Of a stretch of 64,000 bases of DNA, positions 46,084 to 58,491 are shown one piece after another (positions within the stretch are counted from its first letter, which is position 1; every line of letters starts with the position of its first letter). The stretch lies in the NCBI GenBank assembly GCA_039583875.1, contig CM077158.1, forward strand, positions 123,501,900 to 123,565,899. Reading direction: 5' to 3'. The position numbers and the translations under genes are program-made. Below the pieces are notes generated by a model. It made no database searches. It was not told where the DNA came from and worked only from the letters and a program-made list of their open reading frames with translations. This stretch comes from Platanthera guangdongensis (taxonomy: Eukaryota; Streptophyta; Magnoliopsida; Asparagales; Orchidaceae).

Positions 46084-46662
46084 TGTAATACCCCCCCCCC
46101 CCCCACCATCCAGGAACACAAAACACGACATGAAGGGCGTCTTATGCCCATAATAGCTACCTTGCGATAGCATTAGCACACGGGCTAACCGGTACCACAA
46201 GACTCCTATCCCTTTAGCTATAACCAATATCAAGCAAATGCCAACCCAACCAAAACATAACAGAAGTCAATCCACACATAAGTAATATAAGTCCAAAAGT
46301 ACATCAATAAAAGAAGCTACAACAAGTTTCTACAATACCAGAGTACAACTAAAATATGCCCAAAGGGCTACATCAAAATCTCTCAGAACTCATATCGGTG
46401 ACTGACGATAGTGATGACACCGTCCCTTCAGGCCCCGTCATCCTGGGCTTGCTGTCCTGCTGCATAGTCTGCGGCTGCTCTACCTGTGGGGTTTCCTCCT
46501 AAAAAGGAAGACGTAGCAACTGTTAGTAGAAAATACTAAGTGGCTTTCACATCCGCTCCCCCGGCGACTCCTCGGCCCCGGGCGGAGAAAGGATAAGGGT
46601 ACAATATATAAATAGCAATATAAGAAAGTACAAGCAGATAGATTAAGTACGCCTATCATAAG

Positions 46663-48341
46663 TGATGAGTCTGATTTATATATGGTTTTTCGGACTCATC
46701 TGGGCTAGTTTCCACGCACTTGCACTTCACTTTTAGTATGTTACTGCTTAAATTTCACTTATACACCATTATCACATGAAGTGCACATTTTGACTCGTTG
46801 TGGTGTGCAATTGCGCACTATTCTGTTGGGGATAAGCACATGGTGCTCCCCATGGATCTTTTTGTTTATTTTTATGTTGTGTATTGTTGTTGGATGTCGG
46901 TGCTTCATGTTTTGGTTTTTCTGTGCAGGTGGTGCGTTTTCCGCAAGTCTAGAATGCAGGTTTGAGGAAAACGCACGGTCGTGCGTTTTCTTAGCGCACG
47001 GTCCTTTGTGATCGTGCGTTTTGTTTGTGCAGCAGAAGCGTCGAGCTGAGTTCGACGAACTGAGCTCGATGATCTCAACGCACGGTTAACGCACGGTTTC
47101 TTCGGAACCGTGCGTGAAGGAAACTCATGGTTTTCCGGTAGCTTCTTGTTATTGCATTCTGTGGTTAATCATGCAATTTGTTCACGCACGGGCAACAGCG
47201 CCCGTGCGTGAGAACAATGCACGGTTCCACTATTTTCTCATGCATTCCTGCGCTCTGTGTTTACCTGTGCGATTTCCTTCATGCACGGGCAGAATCGCAC
47301 GTACGCGAGTAAAACGCACGAGTCAATGCTTCTTCTTCCGCGATCCAGATCTGGTAGTTAATAACGCATGGTTGGTCCACAGTCGTGCGCTGGACCATGC
47401 GTGACCATTTTTCTGATCTTTTCCTATTTAAGCGCAGGTTTTCAGCCATTTTGGGGAGACTCGATTCCAGCCATTCTCTTCCGCGATTTTAGGTTGAAAT
47501 CTGCTGTTCCAACAAGGGGACAAGATCCTGGCAAGCATTCAACGACAAATCCAAGCCAGAGCTTCCCCTCGGCGTCCTCCTTCATCCTTGTGCTTCAAGA
47601 AAGGATTTTATCTAGCTTTCTCCACCAAGCTAGGAGAAGCTTGTGCCATTTTCCACCGGCTCGTCACACGAAGAAGACTGGTCCATTGGGAGTGAGTGAC
47701 AGCCTCCTCTACCTCGGACGCAGTTGAGGACCGAGCTAGGATGCGGATTGACAACCCGGCGAATCCTTCCGTGTATCCTCCGCAAGGCTTCAGATCCGTC
47801 CGATTTCGCACACTTTTCTTGTTTGGTTGTTGATAGTTTATTTAATCTCTTGTATTTGATAAAGTGTGCTTAGTTTTGTAAAACATATGTATTTAATCAT
47901 GTCTATGTGATTTCTTATATATGTTATTTTCTTGAGGTGCGCCCTTATTTTCCATCCACCATCCATCCGTTCTTGCCGTTCTAGCAATTGCTAGAAGCGT
48001 GCGTAGCGAAGAGGTGATTACGTCCCTCAAATCCTAGTTCTTACGCCTGCCTACTCGTCCATCCGCCTAGCGATTCGGTGCATAGCGGCCCGTGTAGTCT
48101 TCCATCCCGCCCGATGAAGTATCGCATAGCGGTGTTGCATAGGAGTAGTTTTTAGCATTTTATTTTCCGTTTCCGCAACCATCAAAACCCCCCTTAGTTA
48201 ACTCCGACCAAAGGACTTCAATCTCAAGTCCTCCTCGATATTAACTCCCCCCTTATTGTGTTCCTTGAAGAGATCGATACTTGGGGACATCCCATTTTAT
48301 ATTACTTGTGCCACCGGTACACTTGCCGTTAGAACGCATCA
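46663..48341 (+). repeat. B 5' LTR (1679 bp)
   Basis: Starts TGATGAGTCTG and ends GAACGCATCA before the PBS. Short open frames (47114-47404 and others) are shared with the 3' LTR and spurious. Confidence 0.93.
46966..47431 (+). promoter_or_regulatory. B U3: ACGCACG..CGTGCGT palindromes and TATA-like box
   Basis: Many ACGCACGG and CCGTGCGT half-sites forming inverted pairs such as ACGCACG-GT-CGTGCGT, plus one GAGTTCGACGAACTGAGCTC block like C2. TATTTAA at 47425-47431 follows. The array is duplicated at 51976-52413. Palindrome sequence differs from that of A although position and GCACG core are kept. Confidence 0.65.
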
Positions 48342-48347
48342 AGTTTT

Positions 48348-48365
48348 TGGCGCCGTTGCCGGGGA
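48348..48365 (+). other. B primer binding site (tRNA-Asp)
   Basis: TGGCGCCGTTGCCGGGGA, identical to the site in A. Confidence 0.92.
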
Positions 48366-48594
48366 ACACAGTCGTGTGAGGTTTTGGAGAGGGAGATAGT
48401 AGATCTAAGCCCTTTTCCATTTGTATATTTCATGTTTCTTCTTTGCTTTAGTTTTTAGAATCTGTTTCTTGTTTTTATTTGTTCCTCTTCTAGTTTTAAT
48501 TTTTCTGTAGCAAGTTTTCCTTTTCTTTTATCTGCTGGTGTGTAGTTAATTGTTGCTCAAAAACTTTCTGTTGGTGAATTTTTCTTGTTGCACC

Positions 48595-49915
48595 ATGTAT
48601 TCTTATACGAATATCCGTTTCCAATTGTGTGGGGATTATAGTCAGGGTAGTGATGAGTGCCCCATTGAAGATAGTGAGCATATTTATCGTAGTTCAGTGT
48701 ACGGAGCACCGTCCTCTTATGGTACTTTATACACCATACCCCAGTCTTATGGTCACTACTCTTCTACGCCTTCACCTTTTATTATTCCTCTCCGGTCCCG
48801 CCTGGACCGAGGAGTAATGGAAAATGGTGTTTGTGTTGTCGTAGCACCGAGCACATGTTGAAATATTGCGCAGAATGGCAGCTCTAGTTGGAGCAGGATG
48901 ATGAACCGGCTATCTGATTCGTTCCAACCATCTCTCATTTGGCTGCCCCTTCTGATTCTGATGATATATTCGCAGTACCACCTTGTTTATAGGGGACTGC
49001 TGCGGATACAACCATTAGACTTTCTGCTGATCGGTGTGACGACATTATGGTGTCGCCTCTCCCCATGCACTCTTCCCCTCTCGTTGATTCACCCCCGGAG
49101 GATCCCGCACGTATTTTCTCTGATGTTGTTGTTCCTCCGCCTTTTTTGCATGAATTATCTATCCCTATTTTTAGTGTGTCGGTTGATGATGTTAGGCTGG
49201 ATTGTGATTCTGAGCCTGAGGATGTGCCCATGTGTGATGAGGATATTATTTTCATTAATAGAAAGTATTACGTCTTGGAACATGTGGATGCAGCGAGGTG
49301 TGTTGTTGAGGAGATCCTTTCTGATGAGAAAGTTTTCACTTCCTTATTGGATAAGGATTTCCAAACTACAATCGAGGACCTCTAGCTCTCGGATTTCCCT
49401 CTCTATGAATCATATGACACCGACAGTGATCTATGTTTGGATCCTGCTGGTAGTGAGACCGGGACTACTCCCCCTATTTCTGATTATTTTAGTTTTTCGC
49501 CTCCTTTATTTCTTGATCCCCTTTCAATATCTGATCCCGTGCGGGTTGAGTCTTCACAGGTGCTTCAGCAGGACTTGGAGCTTTCATCTCGAGTCATGGA
49601 TGATAGCATCCTCTTTCACGAGGAAGTTGATTCCTCCTCTACTGAGAAGCTCCATTTATTGCTCTCTCCTCCGGTCGTCTCCCTGTAGACGATACCTTGC
49701 TGGGCAAGGATTTTTTGTGTGATAAGATGAGCGAGGACTAGTGCTCCTTCTCTTCTTATTTCCTATTTCCTCTACCTGTGTTGGGCAGGTATCATTATTT
49801 AGGTAGAGAGGTAACTGCTCTATCTCCGTATCGCTACCCGTTACCGCAACGGATAATGGAACAGTTGCCTGTGCATTTTTCTTTTCATAGGCCCATTAGC
49901 TAGAACCTTTTTCTT
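48595..49915 (+). pseudogene. B homologue of the orphan CCHC protein, degraded
   Basis: An ATG at 48595 aligns with the A start. The first knuckle is damaged (FQLCGDYSQGSDEC lacks the first Cys and the His). The frame is lost near 48780, and the body continues in other frames: 49047-49385 (SLPMHSSPLVDSPPEDPARIF region) and 49437-49688 (SETGTTPPISDYFS region), with intervening stops. Remaining identity to the A protein is high enough to show both descend from one ORF. Confidence 0.8.
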
Positions 49916-51662
49916 AGCTGAATAAGTCATGTTGGGATGACAATAACCCCAGTACTTATCTTTTATTTTCTGAATTTTTTATTTTTCATGTCTATTTTAG
50001 TTTTACTATTTCTTTATATATTGTATATTTTTCTTTTGTTTTTGCGGAGTTCACCCCTGTAGGTATTCTTTGGCTACTTCGTATTGGCGGAGTTGTGATT
50101 CTTCGTATGTCGGAGCTGCTTCAGTGTTTTTCAAGCGTCTTCTGGTATGCTCAATGGCTGAGCAATTGGGTAACCTCTTCCCTTATCTCTATTTGATTTG
50201 AATTTCAATATCAATTGCTGTGTAGCTTAGTTTAAGTCTGGGGGAGAGTCAGTATGTGTTACCTTTTGCACGCGCACATTTCTTGTGCATACTAGAAGCT
50301 TTTATTATTTTATTTTGATTAGTTCATGGCATCGCACATCACTGCACCCACATGAGCGCGTGCTTAGCTCTTAGCATGCTGCGAGTTAAACTCATTTCTT
50401 TTATTTGATTCAGGAAAATTTTTGTGCTGGCATAGTATTGTGAGACGGAGTAAAATGTTGACCTTGTTGTGCTCCTAGTCGAGTGCTCTAGTCTCGTGTA
50501 GAAATTGGAGTAGATTTAATTTTTTTGTATGCTTATAGTTTTATATTTTTTATTTGTGTAAAGACTTTTTATTCTACTAAAAGATTGGTGAATCCGGTGT
50601 GAATCCGATGGTAGCTTAGGGATGTGTGTAGACGGTCATTAGGTTCGTATTGCTCAAGTCGGGAGGATGGATAGTCTTTCTCGTTGGCTAAGAACTTGCC
50701 CCAAGCTATTCTTGAAGCATAGGTATTGGTTAGTCATGCATCAGTGTGATGTAGGCCATAATTTTGGCTCGGTTGAGCTTTGTAACATTCCTAACAACTT
50801 ATCCTCGCTAGCCCCGTTGTGCCTACCCCTTCTTTTAATTCAGCTCCACCATTATTTCACCAAAGCCTCATAGCCGATCCTAGTCACACACCCAAGTCAA
50901 TGCTTTAGTGTTTTATATTTTCATTTGGGGTGTTAATGTGGTGATATTACTTGTGAATTTGTGGATGTGCCCAAAAGCTTTCATTTGCTGAGTTTGTTAA
51001 AGTAAAAAAAAAGATTCAAAAGAAATATATAATAAGTAATTGTGAAAAAGAAAAGAAAAAGTATAATTCAAAATTCTATTTGAGATGTGATTATTTTTGT
51101 AGTACGCGGTACACACACCCATATTGTAAAAATTTAAGTCTGGAGGTGTGGTGTACTCGCATGTATTTTGGTTAGCGGATAGATTCATTTTATGTTAGCT
51201 CACTTGGGTTTGGTGTGTAGCTTTCCTGTTTATCTTTGCTTACCTCACCAAAACCCAAGCCCCATCTCTTCACCTAAAGTCCTACTGATTCATGTGTGAA
51301 CCAAACCGGTGTCGTGGAGAGAGTGCGATAGGGCAAGTATATGGTCACCGACATTGGTGGATTCCTTTGGAGGTTATCCTGAGCCACAATCTTTCGCAAT
51401 GCTCGCCTAGCGATTAGTTCACTTTCTCCCTATGCGTGACCGGAAGATTCACCGTGATTCCATTTTTGAGTAATAATAAAATTTTGATACGCATTGTGAA
51501 ATGTGTAAATTATTTTGTATACTTAGAAATTTCCCCTATTTATATTTTTACGCGTACGAGCATGTGACTTCGCATGGTACTCCACATCACAATTTCTATG
51601 TTAGCTAAGTCATTTTTTCTGTCTACATAGATTTTGTTTGCTCGGGACGCATAAACAGGTAA
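49916..51662 (+). other. B interior 3' region: noncoding with two extra PPT-like motifs
   Basis: About 1.75 kb with no credible frame. TTAAGTCTGGGGGAGAG at about 50226-50242 and TTTAAGTCTGGAGGTGTGG at about 51131-51149 resemble the true PPT. Spacings to the true PPT match those in A. Confidence 0.8.
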
Positions 51663-51673
51663 GTCTGGGGGTG
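51663..51673 (+). other. B polypurine tract
   Basis: GTCTGGGGGTG directly before the 3' LTR start TGATGAGTCCG. Confidence 0.88.
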
Positions 51674-53351
51674 TGATGAGTCCGATTTATATAGGGTTTT
51701 TCGGACTCATCTGGGCTACTTTCACGCACTTGCACTTCACTTTTAGTATGTTACTGCTTAAATTTCACTTATACACTATTATCACATGAAGTGCACATTT
51801 TGTATCATTGTGGTGTGCAATTGCGCACTATTCTGTTGGGGGTAAGCACATGGTGCTCGCCATGGATCTTTTTGTTTATTTTTATGTTGTGTACTGTTGT
51901 TGGATGCTGGTGCTCCATGTTTTGGTTTTTCTATGCAGGTGGCGCGTTTTCCCCAAGTATGGAATGTTGGTTTGAGGAAAACGCACGGTCGTGCTTTTTC
52001 TTAGCACACGGTCCTTTGTGATTGTGCGTTTTGTTTGTGCAGGAGAAGCGTTGAGCTGAGTTCGATGAACTGAGCTCGACCATCTCAACGCACGGTTACC
52101 ACACGGTTTCTTCGGAACCGTGCGTGAAGGAAACGCACGGTTTTCTTGTAGCTTCTTGTTATTGCATTCTGTGGTTAATCGTGCGATTTGTTCACGCACG
52201 GGCAACAGCGCCCGTGCGCGAGAACAATGCACGGTTCCATTGTTTTCTCATGCATTCTTGTGCTTTGTGTTTACCCGTGCGATTTCGTTCACGCACAGTC
52301 AGAATCGCTCGTGCATGAGTAAAACACACGGGTCAACTCTTCTTCTTCCGTGATCCAGATCTGGTAGTTAATAATGCACGGTTGGCGCACGGTCGTGCGT
52401 TGGACCGTGCGTGACCATTTTTCTGATCTTTTTCTATTTAAGCACAGGTTTTCAGCCATTTTGGGGAGACTCGATTCCAGCCATTCTCCTCCGCGATTTT
52501 AGGGCGAAATCCACCGTTCCACCAAGGGGAGAAGATCCTGGCAAGCATTCAACGCCAAATCCAAGACGGAGCATCCCCTCGGCCTCCTATTTCATCCTTG
52601 TGCTTCAAGAAAGGATTTTTTCGAGCTTTCTCCACCAAGCTAGGAGAAGCTTGTGCCATTTTCCATCAGCTCGTGACATGAAGAAGACGGGTCCATTGGG
52701 AGTGAGTGACAGCCTACTCTACCCCAGACGTAGTTGAGGACCGAGCTAGGACGCAGATTGACAACCCGGCGAATCCTTTCGTGTATTCTCCGCAATACTT
52801 TGGATCCGGTCAATTTCGCACACATTTCTTGTTTTGTTGTCGATAGTTTAGTTAATCTCTTGTATTTGATGAAGTGTGCTTAGTTTTGTAAAACATATGT
52901 ATTTAATCATGTCTATGTGATTTCTTATATATGTTATTTGCTTGAGGCGAGCCCTTATTTTCAATCCACCATCCATCCGTTTTTGTCGTTCTAGCAATTG
53001 CTAGAAGCGTCCGTGGCGAAGAGGTTATTACGACACTCAAATCCTAGTTCTTATGCTTGCCTACTCGTCCATCCGCCCAGCGATTCGCTGCATAGCGGCC
53101 CGTATAGTCTTCCATCCCGCCTGGCGAAGTATCGGAAAGAGGCATTACATAGTAGTAGTTTTTACCGTTTTATTTTTCGTTTCTGCAACCATCAAAACCC
53201 CCCTTAGTTAACTCCGACCAAAGGAAATCAATCTCCAGTCCTCCTCAATATTAACTCCCCCCTTACTGTGTTCCTTGAAGAGATCGATACTTGGGGACAT
53301 ACCATTTTATATTACTTGTGCGACCGGTACAATTGCCGTTACAATGCATCA
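51674..53351 (+). repeat. B 3' LTR (1678 bp)
   Basis: Copy of 46663-48341 with several percent substitutions. The LTR tip forms an 11-bp-arm hairpin (GATGAGTCCGA / TCGGACTCATC). No gene. Confidence 0.93.
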
Positions 53352-53831
53352 ATGAGCAGTAATATAAGAAATGTATAACATGATTAACAGTAGTCTACTC
53401 TAGCAATTCTACACAAGCTATATCAATCCATCAAGTATATAAATCTGAAACAGGAAAGTAACTTAACTTATAAGAATGCTCATACAAACTTATAAGTTAA
53501 GGATCAGTTAAATAGTAAAGTAACTCATCGTATAGGAGTGCCCATACAAACTTATACGATAAATATCTTGATATGCAATATATTGTAATGGTATGCATGC
53601 AATGTAATGACTCACACATTAATACGCAAATGCAATTGCTATGTCGACACAGACTCGTAGTTCCCACTTTTCGAGCAGGTAGCTAACCTCTCAAGCGTCA
53701 ACCGTCATGGCCAGGCGGTGATATTAGAGCGGGCTTCTCTACTACTAAGCGGGCATCCACACTACTTAGCTTAGGACTCCGTACTCCTCAACGCTAAGAA
53801 CACAACAGCGGAGCCCCCATGCGTACTACGA

Positions 53832-54170
53832 CCCAGTGGGAGTCTCGGGTAGATGTGCACCGAGAACCAAGCCCCGAACTGGCCTTGTGTGTCCCGGAAG
53901 GAGCCTCAGAAAAAGTACGAGGAACAAGCCCAACCGTCCACTTGGCGTGGTAGGAGCCCCGAGAATTGAGCACTGAGGTCCAAGCCCAACCACCCAAGAT
54001 CTAACTGTCAACTCCCGTCGGTTTAACGACTGGCGAGCCCGTAGACCTGCCACACTATCCTTAACACAGGATTATGACACCGCATGTCGACTCACACCGC
54101 ATGCAATTCCACATCACTATGGCACGGAAGGAGCCTCGGGAGTGAACACCGAGGACGAAGCCCAACTGTC
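53832..54170. repeat. Four dispersed copies of a roughly 45-bp motif in E5 LTR
   Basis: GGAGCCTCGGG..GAGCACCGAGG..CAAGCCCAACC-like units start near 53837, 53899, 53951 and 54127. Spacing is uneven and sequence moderately diverged. Confidence 0.7.
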
Positions 54171-54649
54171 CAATTATGACTCTTCTTGACACTATCGAAA
54201 TTAGTGCGGTCAAACACCCGCACCTACATCCTTTCCCAATTCTACTGTAGGGAGACGCCACTCTATGCATTGGACTTCTAAATTCATTTTGTTAAACAAT
54301 TATTCACGTGGCCATGGATTAGCATTCAACATTTTATTTCCAAATGATTTCAACACATTATTAACATGATGCACATTTTTATTGGTTCACCAATTTCTAC
54401 CGAATCGTTTTGTTTAAGTACGCTTCACTTCATAAATCATTTACGCGGGATCCCTTGATCAAACTTCATCATTCATTGAACTATGGTGGTTAACATAAAA
54501 GAGTTCACCCAACCTCAATGTCAATTTGCTACATTGTCTCTACCGAGTCCAAACCCGGTTCTACACCATCCCCTGAATTCTAGGTGTAGGACACCTTCAG
54601 GACTGCGAACTCGACCGGAGATTCTTGAAGCTACAGGAATCTGGTGAAG

Positions 54650-54990
54650 GCGTGTAACTACTCGTTGGAAAGAACTTTCCATGGGTTACAACTTTCATGT
54701 TCAGATCACAACCCAGATCCGAAAATAACACACTTGAAATTGGCTTTTAAGTCCGCTGCGTACAGAACACAAGTTCTGCACGCTTAGTTTGTCAGCCGTC
54801 AATTTCGTTCAGACTTTCCTGTGGCTATTGACTTCGCCTGAAGTCGTGAAACCACTCGTTAGAAATGTATTTTCAAGGACTTCGACTTTTGTGTTTAGTC
54901 GAAAGCCCAGTTCTGGACATATCACACTTGAGAATAGCCAAGAAGATCACTGCGTGCAGAACACAGATTTCTGCATGCATCTTAAGGCGG
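54650..54990. repeat. Diverged tandem duplication (about 195-bp period) in E5 LTR
   Basis: 54650-54785 and 54845-54985 share the order ACTCGTT.GAAA, CAACTTT/GACTTTTGTGTT, ATCACACTTGA, CTGCGT.CAGAACACA and TCTGCA..C. Divergence is high. Confidence 0.6.
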
Positions 54991-55470
54991 ATCGAACGAC
55001 ATCGGTTCATCTTACTCCTTAAGCCGATCTTCCCCAAATCACATCCAGACTTCCTCCTCCCTTATTCACCCTAAAAAGGCCACTTTTCTTCACGAAACCA
55101 TCCTCCATCATCACATAGAAGGAGGGAGAGGTTGAAGACTTCTAAACCACACAACACAAGTCCTAGCATGGCCTTTCCTAGGAAACTTCTCCTCTCAAAT
55201 CTAGACTCTCTTGAGTCGATATCTCTCCTAAGAAATAACCAAAGATCTAGCACCAAGGGAGAGGGGAGGAAGCTCACCTCGTTTCCGACATTTCCACTAT
55301 TTCTTGCCAAGAATCTTGTCACTCTTCTCGACGACATCTTCTTCTCCTCGGCGGCGGTGGTTCTTCACTGGATGAAGACTTGCTCCAGCACCTTCTTCCT
55401 CCTCTCCAGTAGTTTTTCCTAGAGAAAGGGCTTGGAATGAAGAATGAAAATGGCAAGGGTTTCATTTCCA

Positions 55471-56036
55471 CCTTATATGTGGAAATGACACGGGTAGGGA
55501 CACGTCCGTGTCCTTACCCATGTCCTGCTCGGGCGAAGCATCGTCGACGGTTTGACTGCTGTTTCGATACACAAACACGGGTAGGGATACACCCATGTCT
55601 CTACCCGTTTCCAAGTGACACGGCCGTGTTGCTGGCCATGTCCGGCACGGGTCATTCTTCATCGAGTTCCACTTGACGCACATGGGTAGGGACACGCCCG
55701 TGTCGCTACCCGTGTCCTCACACACGGGTAGGTACACACCCGTGTCCTTCTCTGGAACTACTAGAGTAATTAACTCGAGTGTTGGCTGGAGACACACGGA
55801 TAGGGACACTCCCATGTCTCTACCTTTGTCCTTCTCGGGACACTCTTTGTCGACCTCTACTCGACGCACACAGGTGGGGACACGCCTTGCCCCTACCGTG
55901 TCCTCATACACATGGGTAGGGAAATACACGTATCACTACCTGTGTCCTTCGCTAGAATAAATCGAGTTGTCGACTCGAGTACTGGGTAGACACACATGGG
56001 TAGGGACACGCCCGTGTCCCTACCCGTGTCCTTCTC
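55471..56036 (-). promoter_or_regulatory. E5 U3: CACGGGTAGGGACACGCCCGTG array and TATA-like box
   Basis: About ten units pairing GACACGGGTAGG with GACACGCCCGTGTC, resembling the E1 and E3 motif. Minus-strand ACATATAAGG at 55480-55471 lies just downstream of the array. Confidence 0.65.
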
Positions 56037-56414
56037 TGGGCTGACTTCACCTCCCCTACACAAGTGTAAGCTTAGCTGCCAGCCCTTCCCTGAGCCCAAA
56101 TCAGCTCTTTTGACTCAAAAGCATGAACGAGGGGCCTAGCGCGAATCGGGATGTTACAAATCCTATAAACAAAATAAAAGATTTCGTCCCCGAAATCAGG
56201 CTAAGGCTATGGGGAGAGAAAAGCATAAAATAAAATAAAATATGCTTTTAAAAATTACCTTGAGAGAACAACTCCGGGTAGCGCTTTGCATCAAGTCCAC
56301 CGGCTCCCATGTATACTCCTCCTTCCCATGGTTAGATCACATCACCTTTACGAAAGGGACACTCTTGCGGCGCAAAATCCTTGTCTCGTTGTATACAATC
56401 CGCACTGGCTCTAG

Positions 56415-57585
56415 TCACACAGACCTATCAGTCGCTACTGCACCATCTGTGGTGGGGATATATTGATCGGGCCATAACAACGCCTTTTGAAGTGACGATA
56501 CATGTAACATGTCGTGAATATTCTCTAGCTCTGGTGGTAACTCTAACCGATAGGACAAAGGGCCAGTTCTTTCCAATATAGTGTAAGGCCCAACGTACCT
56601 TGGGCTGAGCATTTTCACACCTCGCACCCGTGGCACTCCATGCATCGGCCGGATTTTCATAAATGCTTTGTCACCCACTTGAAATTACACCATCTGGTGC
56701 TTTGCATTATAATATTTCGCCTGCCGACTTTGAGCCTCGAGCATGTGGTCCCGGATCAGTCTAACAACCACTCTGGTATCATCAATGTACTAAACTCCTA
56801 ATACCTTTGGGTCATCATCCTGCACCCAAGACAAGGGGGTCCTATACCTTCTTCCGTAAAGTGCTTCATGGGGCGCCATATCGATGCTACCTTGATGGCT
56901 GTTGTTATAGGAGAATTCTACCAGTGGTAAGAGCCTTTTCCACAGCTCTCCTCTATCCAACACACACAACCTCAATAGGTCCTCCAATGTTCTGATGGTC
57001 CTCTCAGACTGCCCGTCCGTTTGAGGATAAAACACTGTGCTAAAGGTAAGGCGCGAATCCAAGTATGCTTGTACAGCTTTACACTCCTTAGATGTAAAAT
57101 GACCATCCTGGTCATAAACGAATTGTCTTTGGCACACCATGGTACCATACAAACTGCTCCACAAAAAGGCGTACCAAGACATACACGTGAGCCTCCTTCT
57201 TCATAGGGATGAACCTGGCTACTTTTGTCAAGCGATCAACGATCACCCACACAAAATCATTCCCTGAGCGTGAGCGAGGTAACCCGTGAATGAAGTCCAT
57301 TTTGATATCCTCAAATTTCCACTCGGGGATGGGCAATGATTGTAACAAACCACCGGGGCTCTTGCACTCCGCCTTCACCCTTGGACATACCTCTCAATGT
57401 GTAGCAAAGTACCTGATGTCTTTCTTCATTCCTAGCCAACACATGGCCTTTCACAAGTCAGCGTACATCTTAGAAATACCAGGATGCACTGAATACTGAG
57501 AGAAATGTGCCTCCCTCAAAATATCATCCCGAATCTTACCACCCTGGGGAATGTAGAGCCGGCCACGGAGATGGACGAGGCCATC
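56415..57585 (-). pseudogene. pol: E5 integrase
   Basis: The zinc finger lies in 57585-57379 with stops (HFSQYSVHPG..., CPRVKAEC). 57378-57112 carries PEWKFEDIKMDFIHGLPRS and the first Asp (WVIVDRLTKVARF). After a frameshift, 57182-56790 has DQDGHFTSKE and the Glu in DGQSERTIRT, then LVEFSYNNSHQGSIDMAPHEALYGRR. The C-terminal domain is 56678-56415 (GPYTILERTGPLSYRLELP). A TAG/TAA-rich stretch near 56680-56790 breaks the link. No clear chromodomain is seen before the LTR. Confidence 0.85.
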
Positions 57586-58491
57586 CTATATGGAGTACTC
57601 GTCAGTAGTCCCATCCTCAATTGAATTTATTGTCGGGGCCAGAGCCACATCCTTTTCTTGCTCCGCCCGGATTCGGTCCCGAATATCATAAACTATGCTG
57701 ATGGTCGCCAAGTACTCCGTATATTTTTCCGAAGGAACTTTATACACCAAGGTAATCTCTATTTCATCGAGCATTCGAGCTAACTCCATACACATCAATC
57801 GAGACTCTGAGCTCGAGTCCGGTACTTTTCTGCTAAATGCATCAGACACCGAGTTCACTTTTCCTGGGTAGTAATTCAAGGTGAACTCATAATTGCACGA
57901 AAACACTAACCACCGCTGTTGTATCAAGTTAAGTTCCCTCTGAGTGTGAAAATACTTTAAATTTTTGTGGTCCGAAAATATCTCGCAATGAACTCCATAT
58001 AGGTAGTGTCTCCAAACTATGACGGCGAACACCACTGCCACCAATTCTAAATCGTGAACTGGATAGTTGAGTTCATTCTTCTTTAGCTTCCTTGACGCAT
58101 ATGCAATTACATGACCGTGCTGCATCAGCACCGCTACCATCCCTTGATAAGATGCATCAGTGCAAACTTGAAATCCTTCCTTCCCAGACGGAAGTGATAA
58201 GATGGGTGCAGATGTAAGTCTGTCCTTCAGCTCCTAAAGCGCAGCTTCACACTGGGGTGTCCACTCATACGACACACCTTTCTTTGTCAAAGAAGTAAGA
58301 GGAAGGGCAATCTTCGAGAATCATTTTACAAACTTGTGATAGTACACGACAAGTCCAAGGAAGCTACGCACATCGGCCGCTGACTTCAAGGGTGCCCACT
58401 CCTTCACAACATGCACTTTGGCTGGATCCACAGCTACTCCAGCCCCACTGATAACATGGCCCAAGAGGTCAACCTCCTTAAGCCAGAATTC
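57586..58491 (-). pseudogene. pol: E5 RNase H and RT thumb
   Basis: 58491-58141 is the RT thumb (HVISGAGVAVDPAKV-like, RSFLGLVVYYHKFVK) with stops. 58140-57586 is open RNase H ([56 protein letters not shown]) running on towards the integrase. It keeps the RT-RNase H junction that E1 has lost. Confidence 0.85.

Larger units (their letters stand above)
46663..53351 (+). mobile_element. B: second copy of the A family (pol-less, tRNA-Asp PBS)
   Basis: LTRs 46663-48341 and 51674-53351. Flanks are ATAAG (46658-46662) and ATGAG (53352-53356), a TSD with one change. The interior of 3332 bp is nearly the same length as in A and colinear with it, but the ORF is frameshifted. No pol domains. Confidence 0.9.
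46084..56158 (-). repeat. E5 3' LTR (about 3.4 kb net), split by B
   Basis: Minus strand starts TGTAACATCCCG at 56158 and ends near 46084 (plus TGTAATAC followed by a run of about 16 C). Element B occupies 46663-53351. The LTR pieces hold no gene. 53357-53820 is A/T-rich with nothing recognised; 54990-55440 looks like transcribed leader on the minus strand. Confidence 0.85.

Noticed and set aside
46663..46700. Hammerhead ribozyme / retrozyme, because the LTR tip reads TGATGAGTCCG
   Set aside because: The catalytic GAAA after stem II and a third stem are missing, and the LTRs are 1.4-1.7 kb, far larger than retrozyme LTRs. The resemblance is limited to the CUGAUGA-like string.
47114..47404. 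Small ORFs inside the B LTRs (47114-47404, 47368-47727, 52124-52318)
   Set aside because: Frames are not conserved between the two LTR copies, and they coincide with the GCACGG palindrome array and leader.
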